From the NCBI RefSeq assembly GCF_000150275.1, contig NW_002060952.1, forward strand, positions 1,799,737 through 1,863,736: a stretch of DNA of 64,000 nucleotides, read 5' to 3'. Each line of letters starts with the position of its first letter. Positions within the stretch are counted from its first letter, which is position 1. The stretch comes from Trichoplax adhaerens (taxonomy: Eukaryota > Placozoa > Uniplacotomia > Trichoplacea > Trichoplacidae). A program made the translations under genes and the position numbers. The notes under the pieces are model-generated. The model did not search any database. It saw only the letters and a program-made list of their open reading frames with translations, and had not been told where the DNA came from. This document shows positions 36,099 to 50,115 of the stretch, piece by piece.

Positions 36099-38850
36099 GC
36101 AACATATCTTATCATTTTTTTCTTTACTTCATCTAATTGTACACTATATTAGCAATAAATCTCAGTATCATATCAAATCTAAATATCCTACCATACTGAA
36201 TGTAATCGATCTATCAGAGATTATTGTTTTTGTATTATCTTGATAGTCAGATAAAAGCGAGTTTACGCTATTGTAACACAATTTTTGGATCATCACAAAG
36301 TCAGCTATGGTATTAAATGCTATGATCATTCAAAATCTTAGCAAATTGTTATCATTGTTTACCTATCGCTCAGTGTTTTTAAGAAAAGTAACAACTATTT
36401 TATAATATTTGCTTGCGGATCAGCTATTTAATCTAGCCAAATTTGTTATAAGCATCCCCACATTATTACTTATCAATTCTCTAATACGGTTACTATTCCA
36501 AGTTTTAAATGTTGAAAGTGCAATTTATACCTGTATATCTTCTCTTACGTAGACATACCATTAAATCTAAATTGATGGCCTAGTAAAATATCTATCGATA
36601 TCAGCAATAAAATTTAATCTGAAATCGATCTTCAAGTTTACTTTAATCATTCGATTCATGCAAAACAGATCTAACGCTGTATCATCTTACTGGCTGAAAC
36701 ATTTTTAGCTAGTCATGGTAAGAAACTTTGAAAATATTACAGGAAGTAACTTTAAATATAAACTTTGCTCATAAATAACAGAATGTTGATTTTAACTTCA
36801 TCAATTCTGTAGCTGCTTTGCAATTAGAGGCAATTGATCTGTTGTAAATGTGCTAATGTTATGAACATTTATAGAAGAATGTTTTCGATCTACCTGAAAG
36901 CAATAGGGACAAGCACGCATATAGATATTGCAATATTAAACGATGTTGAAAGCAATAGTAATATTGGGGTACAGATGTGCTACAGCTATCACTTGTATTG
37001 GGTAATCCTTTCGCCATCGTAACCAGTGCTTATGTACAGAGTGTAATGATAATACCTTTAAACTCTATAACTGCTTTATTGATACAGTTATTTGTAACTA
37101 GAAAACGATGCCAAAGGTACTCCCAAAATTTTATACCATCTTATCGCCCACAACATCTATTCTGATTGAATTTTAATAGAAGAGGCATAAAACTCACTCT
37201 AAATATAGTATGTCTTAATATATAACTGCTTACCGACGTCAAAACAATGCCAAATATTTGAATTCTGACATCTATACAACGTACAAATTCGTTGTTTCTT
37301 TATCACTTTTAATCTCCATTAAATTTTAAAGGCCATCTAAATTGTTATTAATTATTTATGATAATTTCATAGTGTATAATATCCAGAGTAAAATTAATTG
37401 AGGATGAGTGAAGCAGGATGTTACGATCAGATATCACACAGTTTATTATAGATCGACGTGAAATTGTTCTAGAAGTAAGGTAAATTTTAGCTTGGTTAGG
37501 AATAAGCTATTAATAAAATAATATCTTTGTATATCTTATTCCTAAAATATAGAAGTAACATGGCTAATTGAACATAAAACCACTGGCAGAAAATTTAGTT
37601 TTAGGTATTAAATGCGACATAGTTAAATACTCAATCATATCGACTGATCCTACATGATATCGATAGTGATAAATGTTATTGTGAAATTATTTTATAAAAG
37701 ATGCGATTGTCTAACATCAGTATATTTTCCTAAGTAAGGAGTCTAGACTTAATTATTATTTGATGAATAATATTATTATGCATGTGCATCCCAAACTAGA
37801 ATCGATCTTCTGGTAAATTGAATATGATAAAACAAAACGCGGACATTTTACCTTAGCCAACAGTTTTGCTATCTTTCTCAATTCCAGAGAATTGAAATTT
37901 TGAACTTGACTGAATAAACTATTTATGTTTTATGACTATTGACTACCGCAGCAATCATGAGCTATAGGCATAACGTAAATACCAGTGTCTGTAATTATAA
38001 GAATCTTATTAAAGTTAATTCAAGGATGCTATAATACATAGAAATAAGACTAATCGGTGAACCAGACATTGCAAAAACCAACGCTATTTTGACAATTACT
38101 ACTTCTGGCATAATTTCCAGTAATAGAAATACGTGTAATGATTCATTCCGAAAATACAATTGTTCTTTGCTTACTAACCTCATCTACGATAGCATTTCCG
38201 CCCCTTCGGTTATTAAAAATTAAAATAGTATCTACTGCGTAATATTATCGTAAAGTAATGATATATTATGTCTACGATCATACGAATAATACTGCTTTAT
38301 TCTAATAATACGGTATTGTAAAAGACCGTATTTATGCCGTTATGGCATATAGTTTTTTGTATTACTATCATATGTAATATTTCGGATATAATCGACATTA
38401 TTGTCTGTTTTGTTATGTAATGATAACTCGCTCTATATAGATACAAAGCAATAAAATCCGACATTATATCTGATAAATATTTATATTAAAATAATGACGA
38501 TAGTATCACCGTAATCAATATCGTTCATGATTGTTTCTTATAGATTATTCTTTAAAGATAGTCCTGTTACCATTTAACTGATTTCGCGTGAACATTGTTG
38601 TTAATTGCTAGAGCCTTTCTTAATAAGTCTGTATAATTGATTATTTCTCGCGTATCGGATTACTGCCATAGAGCTATCGATTAAAATTTCATATCTGAAT
38701 ACGCCAGATTTATATTGTTGAATTGCACATACTTTATTCTTGTAACCCCACCTTCACAATTACGATTAGTATTATGAAGCAAGTAACTGTCAATTTTGGA
38801 TTTACCAGTATTTGATATTATGTATATGAACGTAACCGTATGCGAAGTCG

Positions 38851-38916
38851 GTCATTTTGCAAACTGCCCGGGCACTTTGCAAAATGACAATACGGACGGA
38901 CATTTTGCAAACTGCC
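38851..38916. repeat. 38-bp near-perfect palindrome with a third half-copy
   Basis: 38851-38888 is GTCATTTTGCAAACTGCCCG followed by its reverse complement, with a single mismatched pair. Ten bases later GGACATTTTGCAAACTGCCC (38897-38916) repeats the half-site in direct orientation. The arms look like abutted terminal inverted repeats or a strong dyad binding site. Local GC is well above its surroundings. Confidence 0.9.
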
Positions 38917-39488
38917 CAAAGCTAGAATTAATTGGTTCGGTAGATGATGTTGTTAATAGAGATTATTTGAAAATGACGGAAATAAACAAAGTCGTTGGAT
39001 GAATGATTTGTAGTAATTTAAAAATGAAATTGAGCACGATAACATCAGCGTCAATCCGTTCACTTCCTAAAGACTGTAATAGGGCATTTGTTACATTCGT
39101 TTACATAACTACAATCCCAAGATAAATTTGGGCTAGTTACCTTACAATTGTTGATCATATTGGTGCCGAGACGACTGACAGAAAATTTTACGTCAATATA
39201 CTTGATAAATCATCGAACTCCAAACAGAATTATCTCTACCTTCATTACTATTATATATTCAAGAGGAGGATTGTTATCTAAATGAATTCAAAACAGTTAG
39301 CTAGCACGTATAAATAGGGTTAAATTTACATTTACTATGTAGAGCTAGAATTGACCTGTAAATTCGATAGCAGACTCATTAATTACCAGCTTTAAAAGAA
39401 TTTACATCGTCATGAAATACCACGAGAACCTAATACTACCAGCAAATCGTATGATATTCTATATCGTATGAACTTTTTAAATGCCCAT

Positions 39489-39636
39489 GTGACAAAGTGA
39501 TCTTCAAAACAATAAATCAAGAACTACAGTTTCTTGCAAATTTCACTTTATTACAGAAGTTAGGTTCGTCTAACTACCAAGGACTATCTGACTATCTGAC
39601 AATCTACTTATTACAGCAAAATTCACGATTTATATA
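39489..39636 (+). mobile_element. 148-bp dispersed element, copy 1
   Basis: The reverse complement of 54770-54916 with essentially one difference (GTGACAAAG against GTGATAAAG), while the flanks do not match. It contains TTATTACAG twice, a small hairpin GTTAG-GTTCGT-CTAAC and a GACTATCT tandem. No clear terminal inverted repeats or target-site duplication were seen. Possibly a short non-autonomous transposon or a conserved RNA or regulatory element. Confidence 0.75.
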
Positions 39637-42367
39637 GCGAACCAGAATGTGACCTCTAGAATTCTAAGGCGCAAATATTCCAAGTAAAAATTCTATAAAG
39701 TTATGCAACTCTTTTTAAATTACTTCTGTATGGTATTTACGCATCGTAGGACATTAACATATAAGAATGAATGATGTATAAAGACGCAGAATAGTTTAAA
39801 GCTATTACCAGAGAGAAAGTAAGTTGATTTAAAACTGAAATCGCTATCGCCCGCAATAAAGTCTTGATTCACTCTAATAATATGAAAATCGAACATAATG
39901 GAGCACATATCTGGCTTTCTATTTTTAAATGTTGGGCTACCCCTACAGCTTGCAAATATTTTGCGTTTTTACAATAATTATTAAAATATTCTAAGATTGA
40001 CTGAATGGATACAGTAGAAAAGAGTATATCTACAGTACCTTCAATTGATATTATCATGCATCAGATTTAATGTTCCATATACTTTTGCTCGTTAGGAGAT
40101 CTAGTATCTAATATGAAGTAACCACCAAAGTATCTCTTGTATAGATATATATTAAAGAAGTGTTAAATAGTCATACTTCAAGATTCATACTTTGCTAGCT
40201 ATTCAAAGTTATTTTCCTATAAAACTGTAATTCAGCGCAATATAATAAGCACTCTAATATCTTTAAACTCATAATAGCCCTCAAAGTGTTCATTCATTAC
40301 TTATTGTTGTATTAATTAACCTAAGCAGAGGTTTAGCTCAAAGTAGAAGTACGTATACAAATAACATATTTACTTACTTCTTGATTAGTCATCCTTTAAA
40401 ATGTTTGACAAGAAAATACATAATTGATCTTGAACTTTATGTTTATGAATGCTGTAACTTCCAATAGTTACTTGGCATATTTAGAATGAAATCATATGCT
40501 GTTCCAATTATATTACTTATGTTTAAAAGAAAAATAACGAAGCTTTACAGTAAATGTGCTATAAGTTTTTAGCCAGTATCTTCATTTAGGGTGGATTAAA
40601 CTGTTATCTAGATACGTCCAGAAAAATTTGCTGCAAAATTTAAAGATAACGATTTTGTCCATGTTCTCATATGCTGCAAGAGAAATTCTATTTTGATATT
40701 AAACAATGAGTCTAGCAATCTCGGCGCAGCATTAAAGATAAAAGTAGTCGAAAAATGTTGTTTAGAGTCTATGTTTGATTATTATCAACTAGTTGTCATG
40801 CATGCTTCCTTCCATTTAATTACTCATACAAGCATTAAACTTATTATTTAACCTCCACGATCGAGTTAATTTATAAGGTGGAAACAGGAATTGAGTAATA
40901 GAAATGAAAAATATTTGGTTGGAGCATTAAAAAAGTCTACAGTCCTCATATTTAGATCACGTATCAATAGGTATGAACTTATTTAAAATCAAACCGATCT
41001 AAGTACGGTATTATATACTAATTAACGCCTTTGCAATATGCCTTCAGATTACGATTAGAGTCATTGATCTTTAATTTTTACTTTTCATTAGTTATAAATT
41101 AATCAATGGTTATTTAATAATTCTCAAAATTTCGTTATTAGTGTTTTGTTGCAATATCATTTTGGAATCACGCACGAAAAGCATCATGACTAGTTGACAT
41201 AGACTTAAATTAATTTTCTCAAAACAGTAATTGCATTGTAAGAATAAACCCTCAACATTTGCGTATTCAACATTGGAATAACAATAATACTGATTTGCCT
41301 TGTGTTATGGTCATGGAATCAGCGAAATTGCTTATGATCGAAAATAACGAATTATTGTATTTAGTTACAATAACACTAGTCGTTATGATAAACAGTTAGT
41401 ACATGTTATCGAAAACATGAAATTCCTTTAATTCCCCTAATAAATATCAGATTAATACAAGCTTTGTATATTCCTATTCAATATTTAAAGTGTTAATATT
41501 GTGCAAATTCCATCTTCAGCGACGCCATGAAAATTTTATTTACGTCATACTGACGAACTAGACTTGATGGCAATGATGTAGTAGGCTATATTGATGACGG
41601 CATCGATCGGATTAATTATAACTGCATGGATCTTAGCGAGTTTGTTTTCACCTAGAAGCCTTTGTCAATAAAATATTCTAGCTGTGTAATAATATTTAAT
41701 CTTGAGATTCTTATCAATGTAATAAGTGATCGAAGTAAATGAGTTGTAATTATAAAATAACAAAGGTATCTATAATGAATCATTATGTGCTGTATCCACA
41801 TCAATCATAACATTTAATGAGATTATTAGTATTCATTCTAAAGTCATTAACCCACCCTATGATCACATTAATTATATAGCTATCGGTATATTATCTTCAT
41901 TATTATCGTAACTATCAAGTATATTCCGCGGTAAGCAGTAAGTTAGCATTTCATTAATAAGGGTCTCTACATAACGACCCAGAAATGTAGTTCACGTATC
42001 AGTAAATCGTGTTCGATATGTAATAGACTAAGCCAATGAGAGAAATTGCGATAGAGCTATCCAAGCCAATATTAGCAACCGCAAATCATCATACTGTCTT
42101 TAGTATTCTGCTTTACTGATATCTGACATATTTTTTGAATAATCCAATGTCCATGCTCGTAGTATACTCTTAATTAACGCCTAAAATAAATAGAATGCGG
42201 ATAAGAAAAACTGAATTAAAATGATTTTCTGCTACCGATCTTTCAATTAATAAACTCCACGTTAGATAGAAAAAACAATTGCAAATTTTTGCAATAAACG
42301 CTGTAAAATAAAGTGTGTAATTAGTACCTATAATTTTAATTTACATTAAAACCCGCTAGGTTGGACT

Positions 42368-42604
42368 ATGGTATGTTTGTTTATTCAGTTAATGATATTG
42401 GCGTCAACACCTTTATTTACATACAATGCGAATGCCATCTTGCCGTCTAATGGTGAGGGCATATCACCTGTTGTTCCGGCCTATAGTAACCATAACAACG
42501 ATACTGAATTATTTATTCAATCATATCCCGTGTTGCTTTTAGCAGCGACAACTGGTGAACGTGCCCTATCATTGTGGCACTTTTTATTCGATCTCAAGAA
42601 ATAA
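42368..42604 (+). CDS. Possible small secreted protein (78 residues), low confidence
   Basis: The ATG frame begins MVCLFIQLMILASTPLFTYN followed by ANA, which reads like a cleavable signal peptide, and then about 55 Ser/Asn-rich residues with one N-glycosylation site (NDT) and no dibasic processing sites. It ends FDLKK and stop, 190 bp upstream of GPCR 3. It could be a small secreted peptide, a 5' UTR frame of GPCR 3 or chance. No family recognised. Confidence 0.3.
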   Translation: MVCLFIQLMILASTPLFTYNANAILPSNGEGISPVVPAYSNHNNDTELFIQSYPVLLLAATTGERALSLWHFLFDLKK

Positions 42605-42794
42605 AGAGGGTGTTCTTCAGCTGCTATTTTTCCATATTGAAGTTTCAACTACTTTGGATTGAAATACTTGTAGTTATAATATTTTACCGTAACTGGTCAA
42701 AATAATACTAAGCTACAGATTTATTTTTTTACATTAGCTATTTCTCGATTTTAATTCTCTGAGTTAAGAATTATATTCATATTTTCCTATAAAA

Positions 42795-43832
42795 ATGGCG
42801 GTAGATGATAATAAAGTTATTGGCATTTTCAATATCATCGTAATAGTTGTATCAATTCCTTCCAATGCCTTAATTTTACTGACAATGACACTGAACAAGA
42901 AATTGCGATCTCCTACCAATCTGTTGGTAGGAAATTTATCTATTGCTAGCTTAGCTATTGCAATATTTCGTATGCCAGTTAAAACCTACGAATTATTCCA
43001 CCCAAAACAAGGTTTCCCATTTGGGAATTCGATTGGTATGTGCCGATTCCAACAAATTCTGCCATCTGCAAGTGTTTTTTGTATATCTTTAACTCTAACG
43101 ACAATCTGCGTTGATCGTTATATTGCAATCATGCATCCAATGAAACAACACCTAAAGTTGAGCTTGAGAAAAGTCTATATCTTTATACCATGCAGCTGGA
43201 TAGTATCATTTGCTTGCTTCGGGGTGTACGCTAGCTACATGGCCACAATTGAAGTAGGACCAGCAGTTTACTGCCTTCCAATTTATCCTCCAGGACCTGC
43301 AGATATTTTCGTACGTAATGCCACCGGATATGTTATAGCTACCTACCGAGGAACAAAAGTTTCATTGTGGGCTTGCTTCATCATTTTTGCTTTTCTTATA
43401 CCATCAGCTGTAATGACAGTTTTGTATTCTATAACAGCAAGATTCTTATGGTCAAGAACTGGTCCTGGAGATAAAATTACGACTGTAAGAGTTTCAGAAA
43501 CTCGTCGACGCCTACAGCAAAAGCGTCGAGTAGTTGGAATATTAATCGCTTGTTGTGTTATTTTTATTGGTGTTAATTTACCATACTATTTCTTATTTAT
43601 GCTACTGGACTTAGGTCAAATAGTAATTCCAAACGTCGGATTTGTAGTTAACCTATTAATATTGATCAATTTATCGTGCATTGTGTATAATCCAGTCATT
43701 TACGGGTTCTTTAATCCAAGTATCCGAATTTCAATAGCGAATCTATTGCGTAGAGTGGTAGGAATAGAGCCTCAACGTATGCGTGCTACGACAGCGACGT
43801 CTGTCGTTAATGGACCTTCATCGTATAAATAA
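42795..43832 (+). CDS. Class A GPCR, paralogue 3 of 5
   Basis: 345 residues in one exon from ATG 42795. Seven helices; SN (23-24) replaces the usual GN in TM1. TM2 reads NLSIAS (47-52), with Ser at 2.50. C83/C160 form the disulfide. CVDRY is at 105-109 and the TM3/ICL2 run is CVDRYIAIMHPMKQHLKL. P203 lies in TM5. ICL3 contains RRRLQQKRRVV. TM6 reads VNLPYY (260-265), with Asn at 6.48. NPVIY is at 299-303. One N-glycosylation site (NAT) lies in ECL2. It groups with paralogues 4 and 5 by the shared MCxFQQILP, YELF and LTTICVDR segments. The short basic tail ends near SSYK. Ligand unknown. Confidence 0.95.
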   Translation: MAVDDNKVIGIFNIIVIVVSIPSNALILLTMTLNKKLRSPTNLLVGNLSIASLAIAIFRMPVKTYELFHPKQGFPFGNSIGMCRFQQILPSASVFCISLTLTTICVDRYIAIMHPMKQHLKLSLRKVYIFIPCSWIVSFACFGVYASYMATIEVGPAVYCLPIYPPGPADIFVRNATGYVIATYRGTKVSLWACFIIFAFLIPSAVMTVLYSITARFLWSRTGPGDKITTVRVSETRRRLQQKRRVVGILIACCVIFIGVNLPYYFLFMLLDLGQIVIPNVGFVVNLLILINLSCIVYNPVIYGFFNPSIRISIANLLRRVVGIEPQRMRATTATSVVNGPSSYK

Positions 43833-44151
43833 TTAATAACCCGATGTAAGTAAAACGTAACCGAAAATATCCTGCTGTGTCTTTGCTTGTAATGTTATTT
43901 ATCATTAATTGCTATGCAATTCTTTAAAAATTTCTGGTTTTATTTCTATATTTACTAGAGCTTAAGAGCTAATCGATATCTAATGTAATTTATTGAGTAC
44001 CCACTTCATCAATACTCCAATCAGTTCTTACACCCTAGTTTAACATATTTAATCGATTACTTAATTTACATCATTACTTTTATAATGGTCATCAACATAT
44101 ATTAGGCAACGATATTTTGGGTTATTAAGATTAAAAGTAAATTGATTCCGT

Positions 44152-44486
44152 GTGCATTCGTTAGCTAAACGTCTAGTAGACCTTTAACATGGATCGTAAT
44201 TAAGACTGCATTTAAAGAAACTGCAATAGCTCAAAGCAATTCGACAGCGTAGCATAGCACATATGGAATATGTTGATACGTGTATATCAACGGTAGAAAT
44301 AGGAATTAATTTTCAAGTGAATTCGTTAGTTAATCGCTTAGTACAATTTTTTTAGATAGGCCATCATTAATGGTACAGTTATAAAAATTCCAGTCACTGG
44401 AAGCAAATTCGATAGCACAGTATGGCACGCGTTGACTATGCTAATACGTGTAATTCAACTATAGCAACAAGAAATAAATTTTATTT
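44152..44486. repeat. Tandem duplication, two ~165-170-bp copies
   Basis: Copies at 44152-44316 and 44317-44486 lie head to tail without a spacer. Shared landmarks are GTGMATTCGTTAG at the start, AATTCGAYAGC, RTAGCAYAGYATGGCAC-like words, TAATACGTGTA against TGATACGTGTA and AGAAATAAATTTT-type ends. Clearly diverged; no coding content. Confidence 0.8.
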
Positions 44487-47400
44487 CGAAAACTACGATT
44501 TATGCATAAACTTTTGATTTCCTAAGTATAAAATCTACTATACGGTACTTCTCCATGCCTATTTGTACCGATTTTAATTTACTATCTTAGGTGTCCGTAA
44601 GACTTATTCTTCTAATAGTTTGGGATTGTTAAATGCATCATTCTATAGCTATATCTTAGGATGAATCAATAATTTTCTATCTTGCAAAAGAATAATAATA
44701 TTAAAATTTTCTTTCCAAGTTGGCAAAGCAAATCTATATCAGTAGATCATACAAATAGATGATTTTTAAGTTATCCAACAAATGCTTTAATTAAGAAGTT
44801 TGAAGTATACTAAATATTAATAAAGTGAAACTTAAAATATGAATCAAACGATGCCCATAGTCTGCTTTATCATAACTTTACAGTACTTTATTCCGGAATG
44901 TAAAATACTATGTTTTCCTATAGGCTTTTTATCTTTGCAGTTGAGTTGTTAAAAGCTTAAATCTTGCCTTAGTGCAAATTAATGGTAATAATGACCAAGG
45001 ATCTACAGTAAATGATTCTTAGTAATTCCAATGCAATACTAGATTTAAACGATAAACTACTAAAACAAGAATAATGTATTGTGAACAACTAAAAAATTTC
45101 TTTCCACCACAATGTTATATTTAAACAATACCGGTATTTAACATATAAGCGAGTGAAATAGCGCAGTATTCACACACTGTTGTCTCAACTATTCAATGGT
45201 CTAAGTTCTTACTCCGAAATAATTGCATTATTCACATATATTATAATCAAGATATCTTGTTTATTTCAGAAATACAGCTGAAAATCGATATCCTGATAGC
45301 TAAAATGAGGCGATAGCAAGAATGAAATAAACAGGATCAAAATTCTTAGCTATCATCTCTGAAATAATGTTCCGGACAAGATTTAAATATCAGTAGGAAT
45401 AAGGATATCATTCCATTTCTAACTGGGAGATTTCCGTCTCTTTGTCACAAAGACACTTCAAAAAATTGCAACACACTGTGCAAATCTAGACTACTGGATT
45501 ACGTCTTCGCTTAAATTTGGATACTATCCATGTTTTCAGTAAATTTAATTTACCACTGAGGAACCAATGAACTACACAATTTCGACTATTTCCCGATATT
45601 TTTGATTAAATTTTTATTAACTAATTTCTTGTAATTTTTTTTTCCTGTGCTTATAGCACGCAATGATATGACGTTTATTAAACCACAACCGGTATAACAC
45701 TATCCTTAATTCTGATTTCTTCGAAAGATATTTTATTTAAGGTAGATAGTGCAAGCAAGTTACTGCTCAAATTCTTAAGTAGTAATAAAAATTTCTTTAG
45801 CTTTACTTTCTCTCAAGAATAGAACTTTCATTTTTCAAGCTAGATATCTTAAATATTGCTTTGTATTTCCTGCAAATGTTAAGATTGCTTGGAGATTATC
45901 AGTAATACTATATGTTACCATTTTAAATTGAGGTTGTTATCAATCTTGAACATGCACTGTTACCCTTTCATTTCACTAGATATTTAACGCTGTGCAAGAC
46001 TAGTGTATCATTGCATAATTCTTATCATACAAAGCTAATGTAACATTATTTCAAGTCAAAAGAATCATGAATCATAAATAAACTACATTCTACTTTAACA
46101 TCAATCACAAGCTTTACTTAATAGTTCATATTTTAATTTACATACTCTATCTTATACTGTACATAAAATGAGATATCAATTCATTAAAATCGGGAAGATT
46201 TTAAGCGTTTAATAAAGAAATGATAATATGATGTACGAATAAGATGCCTCTTTTTAAGTAAACTAAAGCTGCAGACTACCCTATCTAGTATGGTAAAATT
46301 ATATTTACCTTCCTCACCCTAGCTGATTTCCAGTGCTAAGGCGTATACTTCAGATCTATTTGATTCCAAAAATATCAACTTGCGATAATAACATTATGAT
46401 AGAATTAAGCGATGATAAGGATGCAATCTCAGTTAAAGGATGGATGAAAGCTACGTATTACGGCACTAAAGTATTTCATGGCTATTGAAATAAGATCTGA
46501 CTAGTCTCCATAGTCTGTATTAAAATTGAAACTAAAGGCAAAATAATTTATAATGTAGTACATAACGGTTGCTCCTATACATTAGCCGATTATATTTATA
46601 CAAATAGATTTTATTAATGGGTTATGGTCGTCTGCATTCTATTTATATAAATTTTATGCTGCTAATTGTATAGAAAGTTCAACACCTGCATCGAACATAA
46701 TATTAGACTACTTTTCATATCCCACAGGATTTGATCATAAGCATGCGCTCTAGCAGAATAGTCATTTTTTAATTAGAACCTTGACCTTAGCACATTCCGT
46801 TATAAAGTTATCTATTTATAAGTAATTAATACAGCTGAAGAATTAATTAGAAATCAAGACGAATGGAAGAAGCTTTTCACATCTGTAAGAAACCATCCTT
46901 GGTATATGTTGCTTGCGACTAATTTTAATTAATGAATTCGTTATTAATTTTATTAAAATTTCATTACATTACTGCTGAAATACAATTTTTAGGGATGTAT
47001 AATTATTGAGATAGAAATACTTTAACACAAAGGTAAATGTACTTTTGTTATAAAAAACAATCTATTCTAAAGTATGGACTGGTTACGTAAGGTAAAGTCT
47101 AATGTTAATAAATAGTACGGTATCAAAAACATATTAAGATAGCGCTGGTGAAAAGAAAACGAATTTGTTAAAAAAATTAATTCTCAGTTTAATCACTGTA
47201 GATTAAAAATTACAGCATGGATTACTGTACACTACCCTAGCAACAGTTAGCAGCTGCGTAAGATATTTCACTTAGGGGCATATGTTGTCGTTTTCCTACA
47301 GATGATAACCCATCTGTGGCTACCTTACCTTTTTCTAAAAGTAAGCGAAAAGTACAGTAATAATCTGATTACAAGTCATACTGCATCCTGGAATATTGAT

Positions 47401-50090
47401 AAAATGATTCATTACTAGAGTCTGAAGTTTGGAAAAGAAACCAACAATACTGTATAGGATTAAGATCATCTTACGTCTGAAACACACCAAAAATCTCAAA
47501 ATTGACATAGAGTATTTTAATCATACGAACTATGCGGTAGACTGACGACTGTAATGACGTAAACGGAAGTCAAGGAAAGAAATTATATTAAAGGATACCA
47601 TTCAATTAGGATTACAGTATAGCCTGTCTGCTATGAGTGCTGATTTAGGCGATCAATGACGTAGTAAGAAGATTATATTAATTAAGCGAGTAAAATGATG
47701 TAAAATGAACATGTTATTAGTAGTAGAAATCAGTAATAATGCTGAGTTAAATGTTCAATTTCATAGAAAGTTTATAGCACTTTTGGAATTGAAATAGGGC
47801 TCAACGCATAGATATCGAATAATAATGACCATAGACATTTTAATTTCCGTATAAGATAGAAAAATAAAATTGAAATACAAGTGAATAGTAATGCAATAAC
47901 TATATTATTTTTTGTGTTTTATAAAAGAGGTAAATAAAATTTCTTTAGTAATTAATGTATGAGTGCCATTTTATCATGCATTCTTTTGGATTAAATAAGA
48001 TGAAAGGGCTACTTCAGTAATTGTCTACTAACTATAAAGTAAATCATTATCATATATATTTCAATAGAAGAGATAACTGAAATTCGAGTTATTCTTGTAA
48101 TTGGCAGCAATTACAAGTAATTCCAATCGCATCAGTGAGATAAACTACAAAATAAATTATGCTAAGGATTACCAAAACATTTTCTACCTTTCTTATTCCT
48201 TTGCATGGTGTAAATTATAGATTAAATTTTGTGTTAAAATATGAAACAATAAAATTTATACAGACTGTGGTTTTAATTGCAATATATGATTACCCTTGAA
48301 GCTTAATACTCTTTCAAGGCTTCATAATTTAAAAAATTAATAAATCTTCATTATGATAACGTTTGTATTATCATGACTAAAGAAAGCAATTAGGAAGAAG
48401 GTTATATTAAATACAATATTAGTGGACAATGATAATATATAATTTATGATTTACATACAGTAGTACTTATTGCAACTCATATTTCTAATTTCCTTCAAGT
48501 CGAGATCGGATCTTAGACAAATAGAAATCATTTCCATATTATGCAAGAGAAAAATTTAAAAAGCGACCAAAAAGAGTAAACGATTATATTTTCATAACTT
48601 GATGCCCTTGGATTTTCGTCCAATTATTTGCCCATAGCGATCATGCTATCCTGTACTGTTAGTTTGTAATAAAACACCAAGTCGATTGCTTATTCAGCAA
48701 TCAATTTTTCAATAGGGAATTTACTTTACGCATTCTTAAAATCTTATTTAGTGAAGACCTTCCTTGATGAAACCGGTAGGCAGGCAAGAAGTTCTTTTTG
48801 TCCGTAATTACCGAGTGCAATAGATAGATAACATTATCACAGTAAATTTAGTGAATTATTTATTTATCAAGGTTACTCTCTTGCCTCTAAGGTGCTCTTA
48901 CTTAAAATTTAGTGATGAAAATGATTACTAACTATCCTAAGTCTGGTAAACTTGACTTCGTTTTCATTTAATTCCCACAATAAATAATTCTTACATTACC
49001 ATTGAAAATATTTTAGGAAATTAAAATTACATTCTAGCAATTAGAAACTTGATCAAGCACCTGATATTAAAGTAATAATTATTTAATGAGTTCATTTGCT
49101 TCTGAAATTATTCAAATATTAGCTGATGGAATTTCTACTTCCGTTACTTTTAGTGATTCTAACTGTTTTCTATCAATGAAATATTTAATGATTTCCGTTA
49201 CAATTTTAACCTTACTATAACATCCTATTATGATAGAATTGTTAAGTTAAACTCAGTTATTAATTATGTTATATCCATTTACGTAAATCTCATCTTGTTA
49301 GCCTCTCTAGTCTATTATTTTACGTAATCCCTGTCGATTTACCCCAAATAGACTTTACAAAATCATTCAACAGACATAAGAAATATTGGCGAATATATAG
49401 AAATAGTTCTTTAATACTTCAGTTATCATGTGTATGACGAAATCCAGGACATTAGAATAAATTAAGATTTGAATATCAGTGAAAGAGAGTCAGAATTGAC
49501 GCCACATGCGACTTTTTGTAGAAAAACATGAATCTACAGGGATACATATTATTGAATAAGGCATTCCTTCTGTTGTAACCATTGTTACCTCCTAAACAAT
49601 ATATAGTCATTACTGAATACTATCCACTTTCAATGTAATCAACAAACTAGCGTGATAAATAACATTCGTCTTTTGTACTACAATCTAGTCATCATTCAAT
49701 TATACGAATATGTCATTAAAATTGGACAATAGTGGCAATATTTCAATTAAACAATAGTTTTCTTAAGAATAAGACCATGTGGGTAACTTCGTTGTGTATC
49801 GCCTCAGGTAACTGAAGTTGTTTATTTGTCAATTTAAAAGTACTAATATATACTAAGATTAACACCCAGATATCATCAGTTTATGATTTATAATTTTCAT
49901 TGGCAATCATTTTAGGGTTAGTTATCCAAGAAAGCTTACATGATTTAGACATTAATATACTTCATCACTTAATCATTTTACTTCATTGAAATCCATTTCA
50001 AGGACAAGACTACAAATCAAGGATATTTTACTCTATGCTTATCATTATATTAGTAGGTATACATTACTAACTAACTATTCAAATTCATAG

Positions 50091-50115
50091 ATATATGTAT
50101 ATATATATATATATG
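50091..50115. repeat. (AT)n microsatellite
   Basis: ATATATG followed by an alternating TA run, 25 bp, about 140 bp upstream of the GPCR 4 ATG. Confidence 0.9.

Larger units (their letters stand above)
36099..42367. other. Intergenic between GPCR 2 and GPCR 3
   Basis: No supported gene. The 62-68-codon frames at 36834-37165, 37995-38183, 38796-39002 and 39720-40057 look like chance frames; the one at 38796 runs through a palindrome. Two notable non-coding elements, the palindrome at 38851-38916 and the 148-bp element at 39489-39636, are listed separately. Confidence 0.6.

Noticed and set aside
38796-39002. 68-codon frame with repeated GHFANCP
   Set aside because: The peptide repeat is simply the DNA palindrome read through; it starts at TTG and has no other protein-like feature.
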